This document shows positions 8,500 through 17,262 of a DNA stretch of 45,255 bases, one piece after another. Positions within the stretch are counted from its first letter, which is position 1, and the number at the start of each line of letters is the position of its first letter. The DNA lies in IMG/VR virus record IMGVR_UViG_3300033183_000691, positions 1-45,255 of that record. One strand, written 5' to 3'. This DNA is from a virus. Position numbers and translations under genes: made by a program. A model generated the notes under the pieces. That model searched no databases. It was given only the letters and a program-made list of their open reading frames with translations, and was not told the DNA's origin.

Positions 8500-9606
8500 T
8501 CAGCGAAGTTTCGTTGAGCTTTGTCCTTGGCGGCCCTGGCGGAGATCGTCTGCGCTCAGGACGAACCTTGTCACGTATTCACCCTTCACGACATTGATGG
8601 GGTCCCCCTCAAGCCCGAAGGCCTTCTTCAATGCCCTGGACAGAGCCTGCTTATTTTTCTGCAGGAGCTGCGTGTCTTTTGAATTGGCGCAACGCAACGC
8701 ATGCCGGCCATTTTGGGCGCCGAGTTCCAAAAAGAATTTCCACGCCTCTTTAAAGGCAGTTTCCTGGGTCTTGGTATTCCGCAGACCAAAGGCATCAGGC
8801 TCAAAGGCACGGGTCACACCGCCAACTGCAACATTGATCCATGCTGCAGCCGTGAAGCGGATCGTCATATCTTCCCAAGTTGTCCCAGGCGGCAGATCCC
8901 AAGCGCGCTGAGGGCCTTTTGCTTGCGCGGCCATATCACCCAACTGCCCAAGCAGGTCTTGCATGATGGTATCGCCCTGTGGGGTGAGGGCAAATTTGCC
9001 TGGTCCACGCGCGAAGAGATTTGCGTCCAAGGGCATGATGGTTACACCATGGCGCCGAAGCGGTTCGGCGACAGTGCTCGGGAGTGAGGCCACCGTTGGA
9101 CAGAGCAACACGACCGGGGTGGGCGTTTCTAGAATTTCATCGAGATCTTGGTGCTCGGCTTTGGGGGTGGCGCCGGGAATGCACAAAAAAACGGGCACCC
9201 CCAATCCAGCTGCCCGCTCGCGCGTGCCCAATCGCTGGATAAAGGACGGCGCGAGATTGCGGATCGGTGGCTGCAGTTCCATGGCCTTGACCAAGGCTTC
9301 CGCAAAGCTGCGTCGATCCAGGGCATGGATGCGTAACGCGTCTCGTGTCACTTCGAGCGATTGGCACGCTTTGGGGCTATCGCCACAAATGGCGCTGGCG
9401 GTTCCGTCGCCATGAATGATGACTTGCCGTGGACAGCCCTCACCCCCGGGGTGCGGGCATGGGAGCGAGGCTGCCATTTTACCCGTTGCGGGCAAAAATG
9501 GGGCCACCGCTTTCCATTCCTCGTCAAGGCGCTGCTGCCAGCCCCAATGCGATGATCCGCCGTCGGTCAGCTCATCAAGCGCTTTCCAGAACTTCGAAAT
9601 CATCAT
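8500..9606 (-). CDS. Hypothetical phage protein, 368 aa
   Basis: Not recognised. The N-terminal part has a possible zinc-binding cluster (CPHPGGEGCPRQV, then CGDSPKACQ) around residues 50-85. The rest is alpha/beta-like, and the C-terminus is basic (KNKQALSRALKKAFGL). The double ATG at 9606 is chosen because it follows a GAGG site; the longer frame overlaps the upstream gene extensively. It overlaps the upstream 400-aa gene by 32 bases, so the two are probably one unit in the early operon. A DNA-metabolism role is suggested only by position. Confidence 0.7.
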   Translation of the reverse strand: MMISKFWKALDELTDGGSSHWGWQQRLDEEWKAVAPFLPATGKMAASLPCPHPGGEGCPRQVIIHGDGTASAICGDSPKACQSLEVTRDALRIHALDRRSFAEALVKAMELQPPIRNLAPSFIQRLGTRERAAGLGVPVFLCIPGATPKAEHQDLDEILETPTPVVLLCPTVASLPSTVAEPLRRHGVTIMPLDANLFARGPGKFALTPQGDTIMQDLLGQLGDMAAQAKGPQRAWDLPPGTTWEDMTIRFTAAAWINVAVGGVTRAFEPDAFGLRNTKTQETAFKEAWKFFLELGAQNGRHALRCANSKDTQLLQKNKQALSRALKKAFGLEGDPINVVKGEYVTRFVLSADDLRQGRQGQSSTKLR

Positions 9607-10777
9607 CGCTATCGGCCTCAGTTTGCAGTTTCCAGAAGCCGCGGGCCTTGAGCCAAGCTTCCACCAGGCTCGTGTCGGCATCGCGCTCGTAACGGGCAAC
9701 GTTGACGGGACGGATCATCACCGAGCGTTCTTTCTTGTCACCATCAAATGCCACCTTGAACTTGGCATATGTCAGCCGACCAAGGCTAAGCCGGGCCGCC
9801 CAGTCGCCCCCATAGGTCTCGAATAGATCATCTGAGCGGCGAGTTTCATATTCGGGACAGGTGCCATCCCACATGCGGCCAAACTCCACAAAACGGACCC
9901 GCGAAAGGCCAGGGATGTCAGCACATACGAGAGCGGCGGGGCCATTATCGATCAGTGGCTGCAGATTGTAGCGTTCAGCCCGTTCAAAATGCGCATCTTC
10001 TCCGAAAAGAACCATGCCGAGCGTTCTGAGATAAAGCTCCCGCTCGCCCTTCGTCTCCGCGTTGACGCCAATCTCGTCGATCTCGGCATCATAAATCAGC
10101 ACATCGTCCCTTTGCGGCCGATAGAAGGCGATGCCATCCTTGCCATCTTCCTTGTGCTCCCCCTCCCGCCGCATGGGCTGGCCATGGCGCACTAAGATCC
10201 AAATGCGGTTCTCTTGGGGGAACACGAATACCCGCGACCCACGACCGCGGCGTTTGCTCTCAAACCATGGGTCCATCAGGGCTTCCATCTCACGGCACTG
10301 CGCCTCGGAGATGACAATTCGGCACTCAGATTCTGCAGGCTTGATCGACTTCCCGGAAAAATATGTGAAGTTCGAGCGGTTGAAGGCGACAGTTTCCGCA
10401 TGCTGGCGCTCAAGCAGATCAGGCTTCGCCAGCCAGATCTGCACGGCCACGTCGGCTGGCGTGCTTTTCTCATCATGATCGATGTCGAGCCCGGCCGCTT
10501 CAGCGCGCTCGATCAGCTCATCCATTGGCTCTTTCCGGGCTGTCTCGTGCACGTAATAGAGCGCGTTCACCATGCTTTCGGGGACAGCCTGATCCGGATT
10601 CATCAGGATGGCGGCGATGGTATCAAAGGGCATGTCTGAGGTATCCGCCGCGGACAAATCGAGGCCTCGGCCGAGAAAGTAATCCGACCATGTTGTTAAA
10701 AACAGAATAAGGCGATCAGGATCGATTTCTTTCAATCGAGAGGGGTTGGTGAATACACGTGGGTTGAATGTGGCCAT
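9575..10777 (-). CDS. Hypothetical phage protein, 400 aa
   Basis: Not recognised. The start at 10777 (MATFNPRVF) is supported by GGAGAAGG upstream. The product has no signal peptide or membrane segment. The first 90 residues are rich in helix; the centre has a beta-rich stretch (RVFVFPQENRIWILVRHGQ); the C-terminus is acidic (EADSDDDFEVLES). It is the first gene of the leftward operon and so is probably expressed early. The acidic tail might mimic DNA or recruit partners, but that is speculation. Confidence 0.7.
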   Translation of the reverse strand: MATFNPRVFTNPSRLKEIDPDRLILFLTTWSDYFLGRGLDLSAADTSDMPFDTIAAILMNPDQAVPESMVNALYYVHETARKEPMDELIERAEAAGLDIDHDEKSTPADVAVQIWLAKPDLLERQHAETVAFNRSNFTYFSGKSIKPAESECRIVISEAQCREMEALMDPWFESKRRGRGSRVFVFPQENRIWILVRHGQPMRREGEHKEDGKDGIAFYRPQRDDVLIYDAEIDEIGVNAETKGERELYLRTLGMVLFGEDAHFERAERYNLQPLIDNGPAALVCADIPGLSRVRFVEFGRMWDGTCPEYETRRSDDLFETYGGDWAARLSLGRLTYAKFKVAFDGDKKERSVMIRPVNVARYERDADTSLVEAWLKARGFWKLQTEADSDDDFEVLESA

Positions 10778-11102
10778 GAGCGATTTCCTTCTCCAGGGGG
10801 TGTCCTGCACAGGCGAATCGAACAGACCGCGGGCAGTAAAAAGATCTTACATGATCCGCATGTTTTGTCTATATATTGTTTATTGACGTATTAAAATACA
10901 ACATATGGTATTGTATGGTGCTATATGACGTCATTTGGCGTCAAAGGCTATATCTCGATGTTCCTATAATGTTCTTATCCGACATTTTGTAGGTCCCATC
11001 GGTAAGTGAGGAAGGTCCCCCTGGAGACCTTTTCGATGAAAACAGACCACACACCTTTTCTCTTGCCAGAGCTTTTTGCCCTTCCATCGACGGAGGGCCG
11101 AA
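10778..11102. promoter_or_regulatory. Divergent early control region with operator-like palindromes
   Basis: An AT-rich stretch between the leftward and rightward early operons. It contains a TTGACG hexamer (10883-10888), an inverted repeat GTATT-AA-AATAC (10888-10899), a perfect 8-bp palindrome TGACGTCA (10926-10933), an inverted TTGACGCC copy (10944-10937) and a perfect -10-like TATAAT (10965-10970) pointing right. A weak hairpin AAGGTC/GACCTT followed by T (11012-11033) could attenuate the rightward message. Repeated TGACG half-sites suggest repressor operators. No gene is convincing here. Exact promoters cannot be fixed by eye. Confidence 0.55.
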
Positions 11103-11309
11103 ATGATTGACCCCGATGATCGTGAGAAAGCTGCGCTCGTGCATGCCATGAAATCCATGGGCCTCCTCATGGACGAAATCGGCTGGTCGACCCGCTTCAA
11201 AGACCTAACGGCCATGCAGGCCGGAAAGTTGGCTGAAGCAGCCGTCGATGGCTTCCAGGAAAGCATGGTGGCCTCGGCGCCACGCGCAAGTTCGGAGGTG
11301 CCGTTTTGA
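11103..11309 (+). CDS. Small hypothetical protein, 68 aa
   Basis: First gene of the rightward early operon. The ATG at 11103 (MIDPDD) follows a GGAGG-type site; an upstream in-frame ATG lacks one. The product is helical (KAALVHAMKSMGLLMDEIG region) and soluble. Its stop overlaps the start of the nuclease gene. As the first rightward early product it could be a regulator, but no DNA-binding motif is visible. Confidence 0.65.
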   Translation: MIDPDDREKAALVHAMKSMGLLMDEIGWSTRFKDLTAMQAGKLAEAAVDGFQESMVASAPRASSEVPF

Positions 11310-12055
11310 CCGACGCCCTTTTGGACTTCAATCACCGCGAAAAGCCTCCGAGCTTTGCCGAGGGGGTCAACGAGCTCATCGACCATGCCCTTGTTCGTGA
11401 AAACGTTGCGCGGCCAACCCGCGACTACCTCGGCGGCAGCCGCTTGGGAGATGCCTGTGCGCGGCGCCTGCAATACGAATACCTCAAGACCCCCAAGGAT
11501 GAGGGCGGCGGCTTTTCGGGCCAGTCGTTGCGGATCTTCGCGCTTGGGCATGTGCTGGAAGACCTCGCGATTGAATGGCTGCGGAATTCGGGCTTCGATC
11601 TGCGCACGCGCAACCGGCATGGCGATCAGTTTGGATTTTCCGTGGCCGGCGGGAGGGTCAAAGGACATGCCGACGGTGTGGTTGTTGCTGCGCCAAACGG
11701 CATGGCGGTGCCTGCGCTGTGGGAATGCAAATCGGCCAATGCCAAAAACTGGCGCGCCATCGAAAAGCACGGGGTGGTCAAGGCCAAGCCCATCTATGCG
11801 GCGCAGATCGCGCTTTATCAGGCCTATCTCGGGCTGACAGAGACGCCGGCGCTCTTCACGGCGATCAACAAGGACACCTGTGAGATCTGGCACGAGTTGG
11901 TGCCCTTTGATGGGGCGCTTGCGCAAGCCGCCAGTGATAAGGCTGTCCAGATCCTGCGCGCCTGCGATGCGAGCGAGCAGCTGCCCCGCCACACGAGCGA
12001 TCCTGAGCATTTCGAATGCCGGTTCTGTTCTTACGCCGCGAGGTGCTGGGCATGA
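11306..12055 (+). CDS. PD-(D/E)XK family nuclease (Cas4/RecB-like)
   Basis: 249 aa. Nuclease signature: GHADGVVV supplies the active-site Asp, WECKSAN the E-x-K pair, and YAAQIALYQAYLG the conserved Gln-Tyr helix of RecB/Cas4-like exonucleases. A C-terminal group of cysteines (CRFCSYAARC) could bind an iron-sulphur cluster as in Cas4/AddB, but only three are clustered there. Translation probably starts at TTG 11306, just after GGAGG. It overlaps the primase start as ATGA. A role in recombination or end processing is likely. Confidence 0.85.
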   Translation: MTDALLDFNHREKPPSFAEGVNELIDHALVRENVARPTRDYLGGSRLGDACARRLQYEYLKTPKDEGGGFSGQSLRIFALGHVLEDLAIEWLRNSGFDLRTRNRHGDQFGFSVAGGRVKGHADGVVVAAPNGMAVPALWECKSANAKNWRAIEKHGVVKAKPIYAAQIALYQAYLGLTETPALFTAINKDTCEIWHELVPFDGALAQAASDKAVQILRACDASEQLPRHTSDPEHFECRFCSYAARCWA

Positions 12056-14442
12056 CCGATCATTTGCAAATGGCCGATGTGGCCGAGCCTGTTGTCCCAG
12101 ACGCGAATACGATCGCGCTCTACGCAGATGTCGTGTTCGGCTATTGCGAGTTCCTCGCACCCGTCCGGGCACTGGCGGAAAAGGGTGCAGCTGATGCGCC
12201 GCCGCATACGCCATTCTTGCCTGTGGATGGGGATCTTGGCGTCAAGCTTGCCCATCAAGCGGACTGGGCCGCGCAAACGGGCATGGCGCTCTTTGTCGTG
12301 CCGGGCACAGTTCACGCGGCGGGCGCGGCACGCTCTGAGCATATTGCTCAGATGCAGGTTGTCCTGGTCGACATCGATCATGGCGATATCGCAGCAAAGC
12401 GTAGCCATTTGATCCAGCATCTCGGCACGCCAACGCTCGAAGTTGCATCAGGTGGCGTGACACCCGAGGGGCAGGACAAGCTCCACCTTTACTGGCGGCT
12501 GACAGAGCCTGCCGAAGGAGAGGACATCGCCCGCGTCTGCCGGGCGCGCCAGATGATTGCCGCCAAGGTTGGTGGCGATCCCTCATTCAAATCTGCACAT
12601 CAGCCCATTCGGGTAGCAGGCTCCGTTCATGCAAAGTCGGGGGTGAAACGCCTAGTCTCTATCCTCGATTATCGCCCCGTTGACTTTGACCTTGGTGAAC
12701 TGGCGGAGGCCATCTTCGCTATGCCTCCAATGGAGGGCCTTGCGGCCGAGGCGTTGGATTTCAACGCCGCACCTGGCGAACGTGGCAGCGTTCCCGAGCT
12801 TTTTGCCAAGCCCGTTCGCGAAGGTGGGGTGGATGGTACGACCCGGTTTGACGCGCTTTCTCGTGTTATTGGGTATTGGATCCGCCGAAGCCGCGAAGGG
12901 CATGTCACGCCTGCGGAAGCCTGGGCTGAGATTGTGGCCTATAACGACGCGCGCATTGATCCCCCGTGGCCCGATGCACGCCTCCGGCAAGAGGCAGAGC
13001 GGCTATGGCGGCTGGATCAGGCCCGCAACGGGGAAATCCCCGATGAAGAGGGCCTAGAGCCAGAGCCTGGTCATGGAGGTGGCGATGGCTCTGGTAACGC
13101 AGGCCCAAGCCCCGTGCGGTTTTCCGAGGATGCTCTCGCGTCAACTTTTGCGGATCAGCATTCCGATGCCTGGCGCTATGTGGCTGGCTGGGGCCAATGG
13201 CTGACCTGGACGGGTCGCATCTGGAAGCGCGAGGACACGCTACAGGCCTTTGATCTGGCGCGCCAAGTCTGTCGGGCGGCCGCCGTGCGCTCCCCATCGT
13301 CTAAGGTCCGCACAAAGCTCTCGGCCGCCTCGACGGTGGCCGCTGTTGAACGCTTGGCCCGCAGTGATCGTCGCCATGCCACGACAACCGACGTCTGGGA
13401 TCGTGACCCTTGGCTCTTCAACACGACAGCCGGGGTGCTTGATCTGCGCAGCGGGCAATCCCAGCCCCATGATCAGGCGCTTTGCATGACGAAGATCGCG
13501 GCCGCAGCGCCCAAGGGCAATTGCCCGACCTGGCTCAGTTTCCTCGAAACCGTCACAGGCGGCGACGCTGAGCTACAATCGTACCTCCAGCGCATGGCCG
13601 GCTATTGCCTCACGGGCGTCACCAGCGAGCATGCGCTCTTTTTCCTCTACGGCACTGGGGCCAACGGCAAATCTGTCTTTGCCAACGCGCTGACGGAAAT
13701 CCTTGGGGACTACGCCACCGTCGCGCCCATGGACATGTTTATGGCGAGCCATGGCGATCGACATCCGACAGATATGGCAGGGCTGCGGGGCGCGCGCGTC
13801 GTGACCTCGATCGAGACGGAACAAGGCAGCCGGTGGGCCGAAAGCAAGCTCAAAGCGCTCACCGGGGGCGACAAGATCACCGCCCGCTTCATGCGGCAGG
13901 ACTTCTTCGAGTTCATACCGCAGTTCAAGCTGCTGATCGTCGGCAACCACAAGCCCACAATTCGCAATGTGGATGAGGCGATGAAGCGGCGTCTGCACAT
14001 GGTGCCGTTCACTGTCACAATCCCTGCGGCCAAGCGCGACAAGCGCCTGCCTGACAGGCTTCTCGCTGAACGGGACGGAATTCTCGCCTGGGCGCTGCAG
14101 GGCTGTCTGGAGTGGCAACAGCATGGCCTGCGTCCGCCGCCCGCCGTGATGGCCGCCACCGAGGATTACTTCGAGGCTGAGGACGCCCTTGGCCGCTGGA
14201 TCGAGGAGCGGTGCGAGACCGGCAACAAGACCTTCTGGGCAGGATCTACGGATCTCTTCAACAGCTGGAAATCCTGGGCCGAGGCCAATGGCGAATATGC
14301 CGGGTCGATGAAGCGGTTTTCGGAAACCCTGACGACGCGTGGGTTCGAGAAATTCAAGACCAACACGGTCCGAGGCTTCCGCGGCATCTCAATCAAAGAC
14401 GACAAGACCGACCTATTTGAGGGTGATTACAATGATCAATAA
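12052..14442 (+). CDS. D5/P4-type phage DNA primase-helicase
   Basis: 796 aa. The N-terminal third looks like a prim-pol/RepB-type primase (VVLVDIDHGD acidic pair, then KLHLYWRLTEP and HQPIRVAGSVHAKSG). The C-terminal half is an SF3 helicase of the P4/D5 family: Walker A GTGANGKS at about 534-541, Walker B/sensor segments VVTSIETEQG and LLIVGNHKP, and the arginine region MKRRLHMVPF. It should prime and unwind phage DNA at the origin. The ATG at 12052 overlaps the nuclease stop; a longer start 36 bases upstream is possible. An acidic Gly-rich linker (around residue 330-350) separates the two halves. Confidence 0.92.
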   Translation: MTDHLQMADVAEPVVPDANTIALYADVVFGYCEFLAPVRALAEKGAADAPPHTPFLPVDGDLGVKLAHQADWAAQTGMALFVVPGTVHAAGAARSEHIAQMQVVLVDIDHGDIAAKRSHLIQHLGTPTLEVASGGVTPEGQDKLHLYWRLTEPAEGEDIARVCRARQMIAAKVGGDPSFKSAHQPIRVAGSVHAKSGVKRLVSILDYRPVDFDLGELAEAIFAMPPMEGLAAEALDFNAAPGERGSVPELFAKPVREGGVDGTTRFDALSRVIGYWIRRSREGHVTPAEAWAEIVAYNDARIDPPWPDARLRQEAERLWRLDQARNGEIPDEEGLEPEPGHGGGDGSGNAGPSPVRFSEDALASTFADQHSDAWRYVAGWGQWLTWTGRIWKREDTLQAFDLARQVCRAAAVRSPSSKVRTKLSAASTVAAVERLARSDRRHATTTDVWDRDPWLFNTTAGVLDLRSGQSQPHDQALCMTKIAAAAPKGNCPTWLSFLETVTGGDAELQSYLQRMAGYCLTGVTSEHALFFLYGTGANGKSVFANALTEILGDYATVAPMDMFMASHGDRHPTDMAGLRGARVVTSIETEQGSRWAESKLKALTGGDKITARFMRQDFFEFIPQFKLLIVGNHKPTIRNVDEAMKRRLHMVPFTVTIPAAKRDKRLPDRLLAERDGILAWALQGCLEWQQHGLRPPPAVMAATEDYFEAEDALGRWIEERCETGNKTFWAGSTDLFNSWKSWAEANGEYAGSMKRFSETLTTRGFEKFKTNTVRGFRGISIKDDKTDLFEGDYNDQ

Positions 14443-15022
14443 AATAAGGGGCGTGGCGGATGTGGCAGGTTCTACCTATAAAGGCGTTACGCGCGCACAT
14501 GCGCGCGGGTGTACGGCGTTATCAGGTTCTCCTGCCACATCCGCCACTGACAATTCGCGTTGCGTGATTGCACTTGACCTCGGCACCACCACCGGCTGGG
14601 CACTGCGCGGTTTTGATGGCCTGATTACAAGCGGCACGGCCAGCTTCAAGCCTGGGCGCTATGACGGCGGCGGTATGCGTTATCTCCGGTTCACGAACTG
14701 GGTCACCGAGATCGACCGCCTGTCTGGTCCAATCGAAGCAATTTACTTCGAAGAAGTACGCCGCCACCTCGGCACCGATGCGGCGCATGTTTACGGCGGC
14801 TTGCTGGCGTCCCTGACAAGCTGGGCGGAACTGCGGGGCGTGCCCTATCAGGGTGTGCCTGTCGGCACCATCAAGCGTCACGCCACTGGAAAGGGTAACG
14901 CACCCAAGGAGGCGATGATTGCTGCTGTCCGTTCCCGCGGCTACAGCCCCGAGGACGACAACGAGGCCGACGCGATCGCGATCCTGCACTGGGCTCTGGA
15001 GAGCCAAGGGGGTGTCGCATGA
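14432..15022 (+). CDS. RuvC-like Holliday-junction nuclease family protein
   Basis: 196 aa from ATG 14432 (MINKIRG), which follows GAGGGT and overlaps the primase 3' end. The RNase H-fold signature is visible: ALDLGTTTGWAL (first acidic residue), then IEAIYFEEVRRH (Glu), and DDNEADAIAILHW near the C-terminus (Asp pair). This matches phage RuvC-like crossover-junction endonucleases. The N-terminal 40 residues are basic and probably disordered. It likely resolves recombination or replication branches before packaging. Confidence 0.85.
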   Translation: MINKIRGVADVAGSTYKGVTRAHARGCTALSGSPATSATDNSRCVIALDLGTTTGWALRGFDGLITSGTASFKPGRYDGGGMRYLRFTNWVTEIDRLSGPIEAIYFEEVRRHLGTDAAHVYGGLLASLTSWAELRGVPYQGVPVGTIKRHATGKGNAPKEAMIAAVRSRGYSPEDDNEADAIAILHWALESQGGVA

Positions 15023-15273
15023 GCGCCGCTCTTCTCGAAAAAGCGGCTGCGGTCCTTGAAGAGCGTGGGCACGCCTACGGCGCAGCTGATGCGGCCTTTG
15101 CCGCCATTGCTGCCCGCTGGTCGATCACGCTCGGACACCCCGTATCGGCAACCGACGTGGTCTTGTGCATGATCGATCTGAAGCTGGTTCGGCTGGCACA
15201 TGACCAAGGACACGAAGACAGCCTCATCGATGTGATCGGCTACGCAGCCCTCTTCCCGGAGGTTCGCCGATGA
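15019..15273 (+). CDS. DUF6378-like small phage protein
   Basis: 84 aa. The pattern RGHAYGAAD, then a W-containing helix, VSATDVVLCMIDLKLVRLAH and DSLIDVIGYAAL matches DUF6378 proteins often found beside phage replication genes. It is helical and probably soluble. It overlaps the preceding and following genes by four bases. Molecular function unknown; the fold recalls nucleotide-pool (MazG-like) helical proteins, but key residues cannot be judged. Confidence 0.8.
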   Translation: MSAALLEKAAAVLEERGHAYGAADAAFAAIAARWSITLGHPVSATDVVLCMIDLKLVRLAHDQGHEDSLIDVIGYAALFPEVRR

Positions 15274-15470
15274 AATCCATGCGGTGGCATCCTCCCGGCT
15301 ATGGCGGCGATCGTCGGGGGCCCGACCAAGTCAAGCGCGACGGTTGGCGCGAGACGGGACTGCTCGCGGTCAGCATCGACGATGACCGGCTCACCTGGCC
15401 CGAGCGTGAACTCGTCCGCCAGCTCGGGGAAAAGCTTTATGGCAAGAGAAACGAGGAGGCGTCCCGATGA
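15270..15470 (+). CDS. Small hypothetical protein, 66 aa
   Basis: Unrecognised. It starts and ends with four-base overlaps with its neighbours, which argues that it is real. It is basic, with a WPERELVRQLGEKLYGKR segment that looks helical. No motif or membrane segment. Confidence 0.6.
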   Translation: MKSMRWHPPGYGGDRRGPDQVKRDGWRETGLLAVSIDDDRLTWPERELVRQLGEKLYGKRNEEASR

Positions 15471-15907
15471 GCGCTTGGACACCAAAGCTGGTCGAGGCCC
15501 GCCTCTCGGAAGCGGCCTTCGTTCTCAAGCGACTGCCGGAGCCTCGGCTTTCGGGGTATTTCAGCACTTGGCCAGAAGTGGTGCAGAGCTTTGCGGACAA
15601 GGTGGGCCAGGAGCCCAAGCCCATGCGCGTGCTGCCATCGCCCGCCGCCATCAGCCGGATGGAGGAGACGCTGACCTGGACGACGGGGCTGGAGGCCATC
15701 GATGGCCAGATCGTCTGGCTGCGCGCCTATGGCTATCGCTGGCGTGAAGTGTGCCGGACGGTGGGGCTGCAGCGGTCGTCGGCGCATCACCACTGGGTCT
15801 TTGGCCTCTGCTTTATTGCGCACAAACTGAACCGCCGGCAGGTCAGCCAGCACCTCTCAAGGCAGCAGGTGATTGACCTCGCGCGTGCCGATGATCCCTC
15901 GCTCTGA
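15467..15907 (+). CDS. DUF6362-like protein with HTH features
   Basis: 146 aa. Segments RRLPEP-like (KRLPEPRLSGYFSTWPEVV), a long helix around PSPAAISRMEETL, and LRAYGYRWREVCRTVGLQRSSAHHHW resemble DUF6362 proteins of Rhodobacterales phages. The C-terminal third looks like a sigma-region-4 type helix-turn-helix. It is the last gene of the rightward early operon, a place where late regulators often lie; a role in switching on late genes is possible but not shown. Confidence 0.75.
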   Translation: MSAWTPKLVEARLSEAAFVLKRLPEPRLSGYFSTWPEVVQSFADKVGQEPKPMRVLPSPAAISRMEETLTWTTGLEAIDGQIVWLRAYGYRWREVCRTVGLQRSSAHHHWVFGLCFIAHKLNRRQVSQHLSRQQVIDLARADDPSL

Positions 15908-16020
15908 AAAAAATCGCATCGATGAAAAAAAGTTCCAGACACTTTTGCCGTCTCGTCGGTATGTGGGTGGTAAATCGAGAGGTGCGCGCAGTGTTGGTGT
16001 AAACCTTATTGAACCGGTGC

Positions 16021-16899
16021 TTACACGCTCTTGCCCGTCATATAGAAGTTAGCGATGTTTTCTTCGGAGGCGGCACCCGCTTCTTCCGTGGTAAAGAACC
16101 ATGCTGGGAACTTCTGAAAGCCGCGGCGTTCATCTCTTGTTCTAAGAATTGCCGAATGCTCCAAGTGAACATACCACCCTACGTCGCGTGCAGCGAGGGT
16201 TACTGCGCGGATATCTGTATAGGTGGTCATTCTACCAACCATTGCTAGTCTGCTTCCAGCTGTCCCCCACCGTCGCCAAGCCTCCATGTACATTCGAAAG
16301 TGCGTTCGGGCATCTTCAGCGCACCCTGGACAGTACGAAGCTAGTCCGCATTCGGCAGCGCTGTGTGGTTTCTTTGACTGAGGTATGCTCGAGTTATCAT
16401 AGCCGAATTCGCATACGACTAACTCGTATTCACCATCTGGTTCTGCTGTCTGATAATCTCCGGCAATCAAGTCCAAATTGGTGAGTGACCTTCCGATCTC
16501 GATAAGGTTTTTTGCTTCATCAATGCCGTTTAACACCAGTTTCGAAGCTCTCCTCTGGAGATAGTTGATTAGTAGTCCAGCACCGCAGCCCATCTCGACC
16601 AATGATTTCGGTTTGGTCTGCTCGACCAAGTTCGCGATCCAACTCATCGATACGATGTATCGATCTGCGTCATGTGAGAAAAGTGTGCACGCCTGCTTTA
16701 GGTTTTTTGGTACAGCGTACAATTCGCGGCTGATATCCAGTCCCATAGCCGCCGCTGACCATACCTGTTGAACAGTTTCTTGATCTTCTGGCGTGAGCAT
16801 CTTGTAGAAGCGCTTATCCAACTGGGCTGGTTTTGCATCAAAGATGAAGCCCTTTTCTTTGAGGTATTTTCTTGGGTTCAGATTGGAGCCTTGAGCCAT
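16021..16899 (-). CDS. Class I SAM-dependent methyltransferase-like protein (cargo gene)
   Basis: 292 aa, on the opposite strand to both flanking operons. SAM-binding motif I is LVEMGCGAGLLINYL (about residues 97-111), followed by NGIDEAKNLIEIG and LDLIAGDYQT, consistent with a Rossmann methyltransferase. A middle insert contains four cysteines (CGLASYCPGC plus CEFGY nearby) that may bind metal. Substrate is unknown; no DNA-methyltransferase DPPY/PC motif is present. The gene is AT-richer than its neighbours and stands alone with its own intergenic spaces, typical of a lysogenic-conversion cargo gene. Confidence 0.7.
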   Translation of the reverse strand: MAQGSNLNPRKYLKEKGFIFDAKPAQLDKRFYKMLTPEDQETVQQVWSAAAMGLDISRELYAVPKNLKQACTLFSHDADRYIVSMSWIANLVEQTKPKSLVEMGCGAGLLINYLQRRASKLVLNGIDEAKNLIEIGRSLTNLDLIAGDYQTAEPDGEYELVVCEFGYDNSSIPQSKKPHSAAECGLASYCPGCAEDARTHFRMYMEAWRRWGTAGSRLAMVGRMTTYTDIRAVTLAARDVGWYVHLEHSAILRTRDERRGFQKFPAWFFTTEEAGAASEENIANFYMTGKSV

Positions 16900-17262
16900 A
16901 GTTATTCGCTCTAATTTCGATGAAATATGAACAAATAATTACCATAAATGACGATTTATATTCAAGGTTTTATGTGTAGATTACATGTAGACCAACGCCG
17001 TTATTGCGCGACAGAACCCTGATGTGCAGCGGGCTCGCCTACGGGTCCCTTCTGTTTGTGACCGTATTCGGGGGGGCGAGGCCCGAGGGTCTCCCAGTGA
17101 CACCCCTGAAAATACCCGTTTCGTTTCGGTTTGCGCCGAACCCCAACAAAACAAAGGCCTGATGGCCTGACAAACCACGCCTGAACCGAAACGGGGGTCT
17201 GACCCCATTTCGCTTCGGCCCTCAGACCCATTTCGCTTTCGGGCATCCCCAAGGACAACACC
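16900..17262. repeat. Non-coding region with TTTCG repeats and an inverted repeat
   Basis: The left part (16900-16990) is AT-rich and holds a candidate promoter for the leftward methyltransferase gene (minus strand TTGAAT, 17-base spacer, GTAATT). The right part has three related direct elements, CCCGTTTCGTTTCGG (17115-17129), CCATTTCGCTTCGG (17205-17218) and CCATTTCGCTTTCGG (17228-17242), plus one inverted copy GAACCGAAACGGG (17183-17195). A small palindrome AGGCCTGATGGCCT lies around 17155-17168. The elements stand directly upstream of the ParB-methyltransferase gene and could be operator or binding sites. No convincing gene lies here. Confidence 0.5.

Noticed and set aside
10964-12214. 416-aa leftward open frame across the control region and nuclease gene
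   Set aside because: Antisense to the PD-(D/E)XK nuclease and the 68-aa gene, which have motifs and ribosome sites; product is low-complexity and unlike any protein family.
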